The notes under the pieces are model-generated. The model did no database searches. It worked only from the letters and a program-made list of their open reading frames with translations, and was not told the origin of the DNA. This document shows positions 30,101-37,812 of a stretch of 53,732 nucleotides of DNA, one piece after another; position 1 is the stretch's first letter; every line of letters starts with the position of its first letter. The DNA comes from Planctomycetaceae bacterium (GTDB lineage: Bacteria; Planctomycetota; Planctomycetia; Planctomycetales; Planctomycetaceae), in assembly GCA_016795145.1 (NCBI GenBank), contig JAEUII010000332.1:1-53732 (forward strand), given 5' to 3'. Position numbers and translations under genes: made by a program.

Positions 30101-30704
30101 GACGAATCTCGCCGGAGGATCCGTGAGTCAGCAGGTGAATCGCCTGGGCCCCGCCAAGTTCTTCCAGCTTCTGAGTAATCTGAGTCAAACCGTCCGAATC
30201 ACCATTCAGTCGCAGGATGCGGAAGACTCGATCATTCTGCAGCAGAGTCGAAAGCAGGGAATCCGCATCTTCCACAGCCGAGTCGATGACGATCAGTTCG
30301 ACGTTGCTGGAAATCGCACTGTTGCTTGTCTGGACGTTCGCTCCGTCTGCGGCGCCTTCCGAAGCCTGTGCACTGACTCCGCCGGTTCCTGTCGCATCGA
30401 CAGCGAACGACGAAGCATCTGTTGTGGCGCTCTGAATGTCCGTCAAGTTCGCGTCATCAGCCGCCTGCGAGTCTGCGTCGGGAATGATGTCGCCCGGAGC
30501 AGCCTGCACCGCGGTGGCCGTCGCCGCATCAGCAACGACCGCCATCGGTGTGGCACTCATCAGCAGCCGGTCTTCCAGCTTCAGCAGCTGAACACTCTGC
30601 GCGCACGGCGAAACAGCAGATCGATTTGGTCCGTGCATCATGTGCAGGATTTCATCGATCAGCGTCTGTACTCGTGATCCCAGGTTTCTGCGGCTGCGTG
30701 ACAT
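21153..30704 (-). CDS. Giant LEPR-XLL / DUF4347 / cadherin-like surface protein with two LamG blocks
   Basis: 3,183 residues from the ATG at 30704 (MSRSRRNLGSR), with AGGA nine bases upstream; a GTG at 30728 is the alternative. Residues 43-53 read LEDRLLMSATP, a variant of the planctomycete LEPR-XLL sorting-like motif. DUF4347 spans about 135-305 (LIVIDSAVEDADSLLSTLL, IHLLTHGSSGEI, ILLYGCDV). Then come Ig/cadherin-type repeats with DVNEAP and NVNEAP boundaries, a PKD-like stretch (VTYAWDVDGDGQYDD), and two DUF2341-plus-LamG/concanavalin blocks (about 27330-28310 and 25255-26230) that are similar to each other. Near the end is a Thr/Gln tract (about 21920-21980), a Gly/Ser/Thr-rich linker and one hydrophobic segment (GFSVGYLLYLVRGGMLLSGL). 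A cell-surface adhesin or matrix protein is likely; binding partners are unknown. Confidence 0.85.
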   Translation of the reverse strand: MSRSRRNLGSRVQTLIDEILHMMHGPNRSAVSPCAQSVQLLKLEDRLLMSATPMAVVADAATATAVQAAPGDIIPDADSQAADDANLTDIQSATTDASSFAVDATGTGGVSAQASEGAADGANVQTSNSAISSNVELIVIDSAVEDADSLLSTLLQNDRVFRILRLNGDSDGLTQITQKLEELGGAQAIHLLTHGSSGEIRLGSTTLNANTLASHAAELLAWQHMLTNDADILLYGCDVTDGANGAEFLDVLAQLTSADVAGSDDRTGAESLGGDWDLEDQIGLVSTSIAFDERMLAGWQHVLGVSTASDQYLVNEETTNTQETSGELRGSQNAVAVDGNGNYVVTWTSKNQDGNLTGVFVRRFSASGTALTDEIQVNETIHGDQEFARVAADSAGNFVVTWTDAGASGTVYARLFNADGTAKTNEFVVNVTSTGIQSDSTVAMNSNGDFIIGWQGNGPGDTDGAFFRRFDRNGTALDANDVLANTSTFVAFDASRISVAIAADRSAVIAGVSSGGVAFRRISSIGTPLGTETVLTLSGSDVSVAMDANGNFVVAYVDAATLKMQKFLADGTANGSTQTVATGTVSESSISIASDGTYVVTWTSTDTSGNGVYARKYAADGNANGSAFLVNQYETGSQASASVAASSASEYMIVWSGAGVEDNSGVYARNFYDPTPSMSTIADQVINEDTPVALQFTVRDGDTPLSSLTVTVSSSNTTLFTDSGMVVAGTGAQRTLTLTPTANLSGTTVITVSLSDGTSVVTQTIQVDVVPVNDVPVATADTYTVAEDGTLTVSGVGAWFSNNWAWRQAVTFNNPGAAIFDQAVLVTLTAATFDYASAGALGQDLRFVDTDGTELSYEIESWNVGGTSKIWVRVPQIDPASTTDSIWLYYGNRGAADAQNPSAVWAGSASVMHLDGATLTDSSGNGGSVTQTGTSSVSGYVDEARSFNGTTGSVKLQSTTSADNIFSGGGTISAWIYPTGWGEGGLGRIADKASVNLLTLLGNGWEFETTSSGSLQFKKYFALGTYVWETDASVISLNSWSHVALTYDSSSATTPPHIYVNGVEVNVRNTASGLGGDSSDAGNVLTIGNAAANDNGTFNGIIDEFRLSTNTLTADEISAAYRGTLSSVASMGAVQKREVGVLLNDSDVESDRLTAVLVSEPANDQSFTLNSDGTFTYVPVANFSGTDTFTYQATDGSGTSAAITVTINVTPVNDAPVVVNNQSWAVNEGGSVTVANTQLSVSDVDNSASELTYTLTTLPGSGRLVLGGTTLTAGSTWTQADIDSGRLSYIHDGSETASDLIRFTVSDGAGGTLGTQVANITVAAVNDAPALTAVNATLAAITTSTTSASMTVSSLLGTTVTDADSSAQSGIAITATSGSGTWQYSLDGTTWLSVGAVSDSSALLLRAADSVRLVGSAPVGTGVLTWRAWDQTGATSGLQGSKFNTTTTGTGGTSPFSSATDPVTIPVGNSPPVGNNDSYTLNEDTTLSTSPDSGWFDENWRWRTKISFANSTGSADLINQAVVVSFDSSRINYSRTQDQGQDLRFVDRDGTVLSYEIEKWNEAGTSKVWVKVPQIDKLSSTDYIWVYYGNSTATDAQNPAGVWSNGQEAVLHLTTTPLADSSPNNFAVVETATSSANGKISNGRLFDGANSSLKFGTTATDLDNLFSTGGSISVWVYPTGWGENGFGRIVDKSNATSGSGNGWALLLDSGTVRFQQGFSNTMGAWDTNSTISLNTWTHIVVTYDSSSASNNPVIYINGSAAGLTESSQPKGTAKSDAGIAMTVGNYAGAPSRTFAGVMDEFQVNSNVLTSAEVSGLYRSQNSTSFATFSASESGPAGVLKNDSDFEGDALSVTLLTNPTNASSFTLNANGSFTYVPIANSYGVDSFTYNVSDGTSTSGPVTVTLTVNAVNDTPSDISVSSSTLAGFTPGASVGTVTVTDADPGDGHTFVLSDSRFEVVSGELRLKAGISINPMTTPTVSIDIKATDTSGANFTKTFALTVTNPNNPATISLNPVVTTLPEDTSTATAIRVASFTVTDDAYGTNTVSLTGTNASLFTISGTDIYLKSGVALDYETLSSLAITVQVTDPEANSSTVSSQNYTLSITDVNEAPSMTITQSLASIAENTSMNAARNVATISIADDALGINTLSLTGADASVFELSGTTLRLKAGTELNYESKTSFSVTVLLDDTTLAGGPFATQTVTVNVTNVNEAPTSNAGGPYAIQEGDSLVLNAGPSADPEGTAVTYAWDVDGDGQYDDATGATATLTWTQLKAMTTPVSDNGARVIRLRVTDGTGLSSTATAALTVANTAPTVTLTGAATAISGTPYTLTIGSTDPGADTITQYVINWGDGQSQTVAGTTTSVTHTYLHPGGNRNITVQATDEDGTWNNAGGPLVVTLENVAPSNIALSSERVNGNDPGSVVGTITFTDPDVGDTHTVTVSDGRFAIVGSTLKLRAGVSLDPDTEPAVSFDITVTDASGESTTASFTLSVSHAPVAQADNWTVDGTQTLLVNSAAVGVLGNDYDIDGDTLSATLASGPSHAASFTLNPDGTFSYRAAAGFSGVDTFYYRASDGLGTSGLTRVTLLVNQPASISFVQDVAAIDENTVIGARLRIGQFTVTDDGFGTNTIRLAGANSANFEIDGQNVLYLKAGSIFDYETISTLRVALTADDASLAPSPDVTSNVTVSIRNLNDAPVVTSLPNVTVPEDNGAGTIATAGAFFDQDGDALTYSLTVISETGNTLPTNVDGKLFQSVAINSSTGVISYRSLANVYGNATLQVTVTDAAGITATTQFQLTVTPVNDAPKVVGQSLSTFTGQAIQVTAPGLMKNATDAEGDAITLQVVRGPSNGTLQWLANGAFVYTPNEGYFGTDSFDFAGTDGIDTGPLASVVITVTPAVSGGNTNSSTTSNSTQTQTQTQTQTQTQTQSQTQQNSGTTGGTSTGTSGSTSGASTTGSNSNANGNGNAAANNVLTASGTSSSMPGGTNFSGTDAMAGGQSVQQETVVAMLVAGSSGDTVGSAIPGVSVDMSSSETSDRLDIRRFTVDATSLQTRLNLLDRPLDDSFRRLQEQREVMYQAVASQAHEQTRELQKELGQQVAARGRVVGSVSVVTTGFSVGYLLYLVRGGMLLSGLLTQIPTWSMLDPLMVIDGVGKDDDKESLESIMDREQARLQSEPVEKPAEEAKA

Positions 30705-31168
30705 GGAGCATTCCTGAAGTGAAGCCACACGGACAGTGCACAGTCCCCCTCAGAACTGTTCTCACTGCGCAATGCCGGACAGAACCGGCGCAATGCGGCA
30801 TCCTTAAACCTAGGTCACGCAAAAGAAAACGAAGGAAATACCCACCATGATTCCGCAAAACACCGCGCCTGCGCGATCGTTACAACCAACTCAGATGGCA
30901 CAGCAAACTCGCGCAAAAACTGCCGCGTTTCGAAAGGCCGATCAGGATTGTTAAGCCAGGCAAAAGGAATCGATTGTTCCTCAAAGGTGTACAAAAGCCG
31001 GTTGTTCCGCCTGGGTTTCCCTCGACCGGTTTTGCGGGGAATGTCGAATCTTCCCAGAGAGCGGATCGTACGAATCCTGCGCAGGCAGGTTCATGCTCCG
31101 ATGATGTCTCGGTTCCCGAGTTGTGTGCGGCGTGAGCCGTTTGGCGGGGTCACACTCGAAACAAACAC
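30705..31168. promoter_or_regulatory. Divergent regulatory region between the giant surface protein and the TolC-like gene
   Basis: 464 bp between two divergent starts, so both promoters should be here. Visible structure is limited: a direct repeat GCGCAATGC occurs twice around 30768-30795, next to a CCGG-AACCGG stem. No clear sigma-factor boxes or riboswitch could be read. Confidence 0.5.
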
Positions 31169-33895
31169 ATGTCACAGCCAGCCAGTTCCACCAATGAATC
31201 TGACGCTGTCAGCCCATCCGGCTGGGCAACGTGGGTTCGAAGCTTGCTTCTGCGTCGCTCGACAGCGGCCCTGCTTTCGGGGCTTGTCGTGACCGGTGCT
31301 GCGATCACTCTCTGCCATCCAACCAGCATGATGGCCGGACAGGACGCTGGCTCGGACGATGGCCTGATGATCATGCCACGCGGCAGTGATGTGACCACAG
31401 CTCCATTACCAGGCTGGCGCGCTGCTGCCGTGCCCGCCCCGTCGACAGCCCAGCCACAAAGACCACATACGCCTCACAAGGCATCGCTCCAGGCTCCGCG
31501 ATTCACATCCGGTGCTGCCGGCAACAGCGTATCGAGCGCTTCGGCAGCAGGAACAACGTCGGCTGGAAGTCCCGCTGGACATTCAATCCTCGGACCGCCA
31601 CCAGCAGGCATCTTCCGTCCTGCCGGTGTTGGAGTGTTTCCTCCGCTGCCGAACGCGTCGAACCTCAACGCACCGCGAAGCCAGGATGCTCCTACTACCT
31701 CTGTTCCGCCCGTGCCCGCAGTACCAGGCTCCGGCGTTCCGGAACCGATTCCTGCTGTGCCTGGCGCTGCGATCAATGCTCACGAACTTCCATCAAATGG
31801 TGACCGAGCAGTTCCGCTGATCAATGAAGTTCCTCCGCTCAGTTCACCACCGGTCGTCCAGTCACCGGCAGGCCATTCGCTGCGACAGGACCGAATTGCC
31901 GCACCAGCTCCCGGAACGTCAGGCTTCCGAGCCACCGTTGAAGCGGATGCTCCTGGCTGGATCGGTCCTTACATGGGACGAACCGATCTGTTGCCTTCCG
32001 GCTCAGAGCAGTCCCCAACGCCAGCACCGTCCGTACAACTTCCTCGTGACTTCACGGCATGGTGGGATCCACTCGTCAAACAACAGGCGGGTCTGGCTCC
32101 TGCGGGACTGCCCGTCGATGTGACAAGCCTGGTTCAGCAGGCTCTGGTTCATTCTCCCAAAGTGCAGGTTCTTCAGGCAGATCCTGAAGTTCAGTTGCGA
32201 GTCGTGAAGCAGGAAGAAGCGGTCTTCGACTGGCGCGCCTTCCTCGACACCAAGTACGACGACCTGAATGATCCTGTCGGGAACACACTGACCACGGGTA
32301 ACAATGACACGCGTTTCGTCGACAACAAGACAAACGGTGCCGCGGGTTTGAAACGCAAGACAACGACCGGAGGTGAATTCAGGGTTTCGCAGCAGCTTGG
32401 TCATGAGTACAACAACTCGCGATTCCTGTTGCCGAATCCGCAGACTACCTCACGACTGGAACTCAGCTTCCGGCAGCCGCTGATGAATCATGCCGGCGTG
32501 CAGTACAACCAGAACCAAATCGTTCTGGCTCGTATCAATGCCAACATGACCAGCGATGAATCTCTGGAAGAACTTCAGTCGCATCTCTTCAGCGTGGCCG
32601 AAGCTTACTGGAAGCTGTACCGGGCTCGAGCGGAGTTCTTTCAGCGTCAGAAACTCCTGTCTTCGGCACAGAAGGTCCTGACTACGCTTGAAGGCCGTAA
32701 TCAGGTCGACACAATTCCGCGGCAGATTCTGCGAGCCCGTGCGGCAGTGGCTCGTGCGGAATCACGCATGCAGCGAGCTGTGACGGACATTCGCAATGCT
32801 GAATCACAGCTGCGTCTCCTGGTCAATGACCCGGAGATGCTGAACAACGGGCCTGTCGAATTCATGCCAACAGAAACTCCGGCGATCATGCCGTCCCCGG
32901 TGGGTCTGCGAGAATCTCTGCAGTCAGCGCTGGTGAATCGCCCTGATATTTCCGAAGCCATTCGCGAAATGCGAGCGGCCGGTGTTCGTATGGGCGTCAG
33001 CAAAAATGAAATGCTGCCGAAGCTGGACTTCATCGTAACGTCCTATGTCGCGGGCCTGCAGAACAACGCCCAAATCATCGACTCAATCACCGATCAGTAC
33101 TCTCTGGCTCGCCCGGGATACACGGTGGGTCTCGAATTCGAAGTGCCGCTTGGTAATCGCATGGCCAAGGCAAAGCTCGAACAGCGCCAGTGGGAATTGA
33201 AGCGAGCGATCAACAGCTTCCGAACGACTGTCGAAACGTCACTCACGGAAGTCGAAATCTCAAGCCGCGAAGTCGAAACCGCCTGGCGCGAACTGCTCGG
33301 CAAGTACTCCGCAATGCTGGCGGCTCAGAACGAAGTCAGCTACCTGCAGGACCGTTTCAACGTGCTGCCGATGGTCGAAGAATCGTCGATGCTGCTGCTC
33401 GAAGACCTGCTGGACGGATATGAACGCCTGGCTGACGAAGAAAGCGCGTTCGCTCAGGCTGAAGCAAACTATGCTCTGTCCATCATTCAGCTGCGACGAG
33501 CAACCGGGACGCTCATGCGTTCTCGTCACGATGCTCCGGAACTTCAGGCAGACGAAACAGAATGGATGCAGACCCGAGCTGATATCGCGGCGACGGACGC
33601 AGAGGCCCGATCGGGAGTAGCGAGAAACGCTGCAAAGACGGTCACACCTTCGAAACCGTCTGACAACAGAGTCGTCCCGGCCGGCAATACCAAAGGGACT
33701 CAGTCTGCACCGATCCGGTCGGCTTCAGGCTCCAGAGCACTGGTCCCGAATGAGCCATCCGCTGCCGACGCAGAAGATCCAAAGGCAGAATGGGCTCAGC
33801 CAGTTGGCCGTCGGCCCAGTGAATCGGCGGAACCTCTCATTCCGTCACGACCACGCCCAAAGACGGGACATTCGTTCGGGCAGAGTACTCGCTGA
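31169..33895 (+). CDS. TolC-like outer-membrane efflux protein with long proline-rich N terminus
   Basis: 908 residues. An N-terminal basic segment and hydrophobic stretch (STAALLSGLVVTGAAITL, about 30-50) act as signal or anchor. Residues 60-290 are Pro/Ala/Ser-rich and probably disordered. The outer-membrane-factor domain runs from about 300 to 790: LVQQALVHSPKVQVLQADPE, EEAVFDWRAFLDTKYDDL, RLELSFRQPLMNHAG, two long heptad-like helical stretches, and PDISEAIREMRAAGVRMGVS. The last 115 residues are again low-complexity. TolC proteins form trimeric outer-membrane ducts for type I secretion or efflux. At 908 residues it is about twice the usual length because of the two disordered ends. It is divergent from the giant surface protein and is followed 20 bp later by the SecA-like gene, which suggests a shared export role; this is inference. 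Confidence 0.85.
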   Translation: MSQPASSTNESDAVSPSGWATWVRSLLLRRSTAALLSGLVVTGAAITLCHPTSMMAGQDAGSDDGLMIMPRGSDVTTAPLPGWRAAAVPAPSTAQPQRPHTPHKASLQAPRFTSGAAGNSVSSASAAGTTSAGSPAGHSILGPPPAGIFRPAGVGVFPPLPNASNLNAPRSQDAPTTSVPPVPAVPGSGVPEPIPAVPGAAINAHELPSNGDRAVPLINEVPPLSSPPVVQSPAGHSLRQDRIAAPAPGTSGFRATVEADAPGWIGPYMGRTDLLPSGSEQSPTPAPSVQLPRDFTAWWDPLVKQQAGLAPAGLPVDVTSLVQQALVHSPKVQVLQADPEVQLRVVKQEEAVFDWRAFLDTKYDDLNDPVGNTLTTGNNDTRFVDNKTNGAAGLKRKTTTGGEFRVSQQLGHEYNNSRFLLPNPQTTSRLELSFRQPLMNHAGVQYNQNQIVLARINANMTSDESLEELQSHLFSVAEAYWKLYRARAEFFQRQKLLSSAQKVLTTLEGRNQVDTIPRQILRARAAVARAESRMQRAVTDIRNAESQLRLLVNDPEMLNNGPVEFMPTETPAIMPSPVGLRESLQSALVNRPDISEAIREMRAAGVRMGVSKNEMLPKLDFIVTSYVAGLQNNAQIIDSITDQYSLARPGYTVGLEFEVPLGNRMAKAKLEQRQWELKRAINSFRTTVETSLTEVEISSREVETAWRELLGKYSAMLAAQNEVSYLQDRFNVLPMVEESSMLLLEDLLDGYERLADEESAFAQAEANYALSIIQLRRATGTLMRSRHDAPELQADETEWMQTRADIAATDAEARSGVARNAAKTVTPSKPSDNRVVPAGNTKGTQSAPIRSASGSRALVPNEPSAADAEDPKAEWAQPVGRRPSESAEPLIPSRPRPKTGHSFGQSTR

Positions 33896-33915
33896 ACGTC
33901 TTCGAGGGCCACGCC

Positions 33916-35865
33916 GTGACTGGATCGTCGGCATCGATTCCCGATCAACAATCATCCGCGGCGCGGCAGAAACCGGCGGCGTCAGGACACGCCGCCAAAG
34001 CTCTCAAACACGCCAGCGCGTCGCAACTCATTCCTCACATTCGGGCTCTTAGCGATTCGCTCTGTCACGCGACGGACGAACAACTGCAGCAGGAAGTTCG
34101 AGTCGTCAGAACCGAACTGGCTCGCGGATACAAGCCCAGCGATGCTCATGTCATCGTGGCTGGCCTCTCGCTTGCGTGCGAGGCCATCCGACGAGCCTGC
34201 AACGTACGGCTCTACGATGTTCAACTGCTTGCGGCGATTGCAATGACAGGACGCTGCATCGCCCAAATGCAGACTGGCGAAGGCAAGACGTTCGTGGCTC
34301 TGGCTTCTGCCCTGCATCTGGCGCTGGCTGGCCGAGGCGTTCATGTGGTGACGCCCAACGTCTACCTGGCGGAACGAGACAGCCAGCGTGCCGGCAAAGT
34401 CGCGGGTGTGCTCGGACTCTCAGCCGCTCTTCTTCCCGAACGAGTCGACGCGGCTCAAAAACGTCCGGCCTACGATGCTGACATCAAGTAAGGCACCGGC
34501 CATGAGTTTGGTTTTGACTACCTGCGAGATCAATTGTCGCTTCGTCAGCAGGCGCAGCAGAAACTCGGCGAGAAAATTCTGCAGCAACTCCGAACGGATG
34601 CCACGGCCGCTCGAATTTCGATGCAGCGAGGACTCGCGTTTGCCGTCGTCGATGAAGCAGACAGCGTGCTCATCGACGACGCTGGTTCGCCGCTCGTCCT
34701 AAGCTTCACTTCCGGCGAAGAAGCGAGCGATGCGGCTGCTCACCGCACAGCTCTAAAGCTGACCAGCCAGCTCGAAAAGGACGTCGATTACTCCATCGAA
34801 GAATCGTCGGGACAGGTGTCTCTGACCGACACCGGAATCCAGCACATTCATGCCCCGGAAATCGAAATCCCCGTGCTGCAACTCGCGCGACCGTGGACGG
34901 AGTATGTGCAGCAGGCACTGAGAGCAAAGTATCTGTTTCGTCGAGGCATTCACTATGTCGTCGTGAAGGATGAGATTCGCATCGTAGATGAATCGACGGG
35001 GCGAATCTTTGAGGACCGTTCGTGGCAGGATGGTCTCCATCAGGCGATCGAAGCGAGAGAAGGCTTGAAGATCACGGCTGAAAAGGCGGCCGTCGCTCAG
35101 GTGACTCGCCAGAGATTCTTCCGGCTCTACGAACACCTGTCGGGAATGACCGGCACCGCAACCGGCTGCGATCGCGAACTTAAAGATGTGTACCAGCTGG
35201 AAGTCGAAGAAATTCCACTGCGAGTTCCCTCACAGCGACAAATGTTGCCCACTCGTTTCTTCGAGACTCAGCAGGCGAAGTGGATCGCGATTGCTCAGGC
35301 GGCGAAAGAAGCCCATTCGCACGGACGTTCTGTACTGATCGGAACTCGTTCCATCTCCGAAAGTGAGTTCATCGCCCGGCAACTGCAACAATCTCAAATG
35401 CCATGCGACGTTTTGAACGGGCTGCAGGATTCCGCAGAAGCCGATATCGTTGCCAGAGCTGGGCAGCCCGGCGCGATCACGATTGCGACGAACCTGGCTG
35501 GCCGAGGAACCGACATTCTGCTTCATCCTGACGTTCGATCTGCGGGCGGCCTGCATGTGATCGTTGCCGAGTGTCAGACTTCCAGCCGAATGGACCGGCA
35601 ACTGATCGGCCGTTGTGCACGTCAGGGAGATCCCGGTTCGGCACAAGTCTTCGTCTCCGCCGACGATACTCTGATCCGCCACTTCGGCCCCTGGCTAGCC
35701 GCCGCCATGCAGCGAGAATCCAACAGCGACGGCGAAGTTCTCATCGACTTCACCTCCCAACTTCGCCGCATCCAGGCCAGCGCCGAACGTCAGTCCTACG
35801 CCAGCCGAATTCACATGCTCCAAAAAGACATCTCCCGCGACTCGCTCCTCAAGAAAATGCGCTGA
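33916..35865 (+). pseudogene. Short SecA-like translocase ATPase interrupted by one in-frame TAA
   Basis: A 650-codon frame from the GTG at 33916 is broken once, at TAA 34489-34491, with the same frame continuing to 35865. Upstream are Walker A (MQTGEGKTFVAL) and VVTPNVYLAERD; downstream are GHEFGFDYLRDQ, VDEADSVLIDDAG, NLAGRGTDILL and DRQLIGRCARQGDPGSAQ, all SecA motifs. The stop replaces the Tyr of the SecA sequence ADITYGTNNEFGFDYLRD, so a single base change from TAC or TAT explains it. The gene is shorter than canonical SecA (about 850-900 residues) and lacks the C-terminal scaffold end and zinc tail, as in accessory SecA-like proteins. No good restart site follows the stop within the conserved block. 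It is a recent pseudogene, a readthrough case or a sequencing error. It lies 20 bp after the TolC-like gene. Confidence 0.8.
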
Positions 35866-36249
35866 AGTCCGACCGCTAACCTAGTGAGCCGCAAGGCGCT
35901 AGCCGCGGGTTAGTGACACAAACAAACACTGCAAACTCCCACGACTTGCTCCTCAAGAAAATCCGCTGAAGTCCGGCCGCTAACCTCGTGACCCGCAAGG
36001 CGCTAGCCGCGGGTTAGTGACACAAACACACATAGCAAACACCCGCGACTTGCTCCTCAAGAAAATGCAATGAAGTCCGACCGTCAACCTCGTGAGCCGC
36101 AAGGCGCTAGCCGCGGGTTCGTGACACAAACAAACACAGCAAACTCCCACGACTTGCTCCTCAAGAAAATCCGCTGAAGTCCGGCCGCTAACCTCGTGAC
36201 CCGCAAGGCGCTAGCCGCGGATTCGTGACAAACACACATTGCAAACACC
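35838..36249 (+). repeat. 104-bp tandem array, four units, copying the 3' end of the SecA-like gene
   Basis: Units start at 35838, 35942, 36046 and 36150, an exact 104-bp period, with only scattered substitutions. Each unit begins with the last codons of the SecA-like gene (CTCCTCAAGAAAAT..GC/CCGCTGA) and contains the palindromic segment GAGCCGCAAGGCGCTAGCCG. At 36249-36273 the array ends in an inverted copy of that segment. The first unit overlaps the true gene end. Confidence 0.92.
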
Positions 36250-36273
36250 CGCGGCTAGCGCCTTGCGGCTCAC
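36249..36273 (-). repeat. Inverted copy of the GCGCTAGC repeat at the end of the tandem array
   Basis: CCGCGGCTAGCGCCTTGCGG followed by CTCAC is the reverse complement of the GTGAGCCGCAAGGCGCTAGC segment repeated in the preceding array. It could pair with any array unit in RNA, which makes it a possible terminator-like structure after the SecA-like gene, though no U-tract follows. Confidence 0.75.
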
Positions 36274-36355
36274 CCTCAGTTTCCACTCCCCATCCCGCCC
36301 CCTATCATCTCCGCCTGAACGACACCTGACGTCTTTCAAGATCGGAGCCCACACA

Positions 36356-37429
36356 ATGCGAGCACTCACCGCCGACTCACGCGTCACTTCCTTAACTTCG
36401 CAGCCCGCAACGAACGTTTCCCAAAGCAAGCTCTCCCAGTTTTGCTGCTTGCTGCTGATGGCGATCAGCTTTATAGCCTTCGAATCAACAACTGCAGCAG
36501 ATGAGAAGAACGTCACCGCAGCGACGGCAAAAGAAAAGTCCGGACAGACTCGAAGCGTCACGGACGACACCGAACTGCGGCACTGGCTGGAGAACATGGT
36601 TTGGCACCATCATTATTCTCCCGAAGAAATCATGGACGTCACAGGACTGGAAGCCGCGTCTCTCGAACAGACTCTGAAACGTTTCAACATCAAACCCGAC
36701 AACGCGCCGCTGCCAGAAGTTGATCCTCCGATTTTCGTACTGCCTTATCCAGGCGGCCGACATCCGCGAACCGGCTTCCTCGACGGCGCGATTGAACCTC
36801 AGCGCGAAACCAAGCTCAGCATCTTCGCTCCATGGGACCGAAGCAGCTATGTCGTCCTCGATGTGCCGGAAGCAATCTGGTCCAACCTCGGCCTGACCTA
36901 CCTCGCGCATACTCACATCGACACGATCTGGTCGAAACAGGGAATCACTCTGCCGCAACAGGAATGGCAGCGTCTGGATGATGGCAGCTTTCAGATCCGC
37001 CGCGAGCTGCCTAACAAGATGGCCTGGCAGGTCACCGCGACGCCTCATCGTGATCACCTGGCGATCCGCATGACGATGACCAACGGAACTCCGGAACTGC
37101 TGACGGATCTCCGAGTCCAAATGTGCGCGATGCTGCGAGGACTCAAAGGGTTCGATCAGCAAACCAACGACAACAAGATCTTCCGAGGATCACTCGCGGC
37201 GTGCCGAAATGAAGCCGGCGATCGCTGGGTCATTCTCGGCTTCGAACCCATTCACCGAGCCTGGGGAAATCCGCCTTGCCCATGCCTGCATGCCGACCCA
37301 AAGTTTCCCGATTGTCCGCCAGGTGAAACGCGCGAGGTCTTCGGTCGATTGTCGTTCTTTCAGGGCAAAGACATCGACGCCGAGCTGAATCGCATCAAAG
37401 AAGTCTGGAAGCCAACGCAGTCCCAATGA
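36356..37429 (+). CDS. Secreted protein of unknown function
   Basis: 357 residues from the ATG at 36356, with GGAG about ten bases upstream; the open frame runs back to 36239 through repeat sequence, so the earlier start is rejected. An N-terminal signal peptide is likely (FCCLLLMAISFIAFESTTAADE). The mature protein has a conserved-looking helical start (LRHWLENMVWHHHYSPEEIMDVTG), then mostly strands, with motifs FVLPYPGGRHPRTGFLDGAI, SIFAPWDRSSYVVLDVPEAI and a Cys-Pro cluster (WGNPPCPCLHADPKFPDCPPGE). I do not recognise the family. The beta-rich middle with WQVTATPHRDHLAIRMTMTN and a Trp- and His-rich surface could suit ligand or carbohydrate binding, but nothing proves it. It stands alone between repeat-rich gaps. 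Confidence 0.75.
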   Translation: MRALTADSRVTSLTSQPATNVSQSKLSQFCCLLLMAISFIAFESTTAADEKNVTAATAKEKSGQTRSVTDDTELRHWLENMVWHHHYSPEEIMDVTGLEAASLEQTLKRFNIKPDNAPLPEVDPPIFVLPYPGGRHPRTGFLDGAIEPQRETKLSIFAPWDRSSYVVLDVPEAIWSNLGLTYLAHTHIDTIWSKQGITLPQQEWQRLDDGSFQIRRELPNKMAWQVTATPHRDHLAIRMTMTNGTPELLTDLRVQMCAMLRGLKGFDQQTNDNKIFRGSLAACRNEAGDRWVILGFEPIHRAWGNPPCPCLHADPKFPDCPPGETREVFGRLSFFQGKDIDAELNRIKEVWKPTQSQ

Positions 37430-37468
37430 GAGCAATGGTCGGACAAAACATGAGTGACAAAAAATAAG

Positions 37469-37500
37469 GCGAGCGGGGCGACGTCAGTCCCCTGATTGCG
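37469..37500 (-). repeat. Dispersed GACGTC element
   Basis: Minus-orientation copy (GGCGAGCGGGGCGACGTCAG reading on plus, then TCCCCTGATTGCG). It lies 40 bp after the stop of the secreted unknown protein and is preceded by ACAAAACATGAGTGACAAAA, the other half of the composite element. Confidence 0.7.
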
Positions 37501-37667
37501 TTTTGCCCTTTGCAATTCATCCGCGCAACTAAAGGCGAGCGGCAGGACGTCAGTCCTCCGAGTGACGCTCCTCACCACCAGTCCTCGATCCCGCCACGCA
37601 ACTCAGAATTAATCGCCACAAAAGAACACGAAAGCTCACAAAGCAAATTCACAGATCACCCCCATCG

Positions 37668-37812
37668 GGTAGCACGTACGAAGTGCGTGTGCCGCAGGCG
37701 CCGGAAGCCCAAGGGTACACGCCGCAGACCCAACACAGCCGCAATGAGTGCGATGGTCGGACAAGAAATAAGTGACAAAAAATATTGGCATAGGGGCGAC
37801 GTCAGTCCCCTG
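37668..37812 (+). repeat. Long composite dispersed repeat, copy 1
   Basis: Begins GGGTAGCACGTACGAAGTGC and continues through CCGCAGGCGCCGGAAGCCC to a GTCGGACAAG segment and a GACGTC element. The reverse-complement order of the same blocks occurs at about 42965-43098, upstream of moxR. Confidence 0.7.

Noticed and set aside
29862..30677. 271-codon plus-strand ORF opposite the DUF4347 region
   Set aside because: Antisense to a well-supported gene; no recognisable motif.
35838..36249. Tandem array as a CRISPR or an integron-type array
   Set aside because: Units are directly abutting 104-bp copies that include a gene end; no unique spacers or integrase are present.
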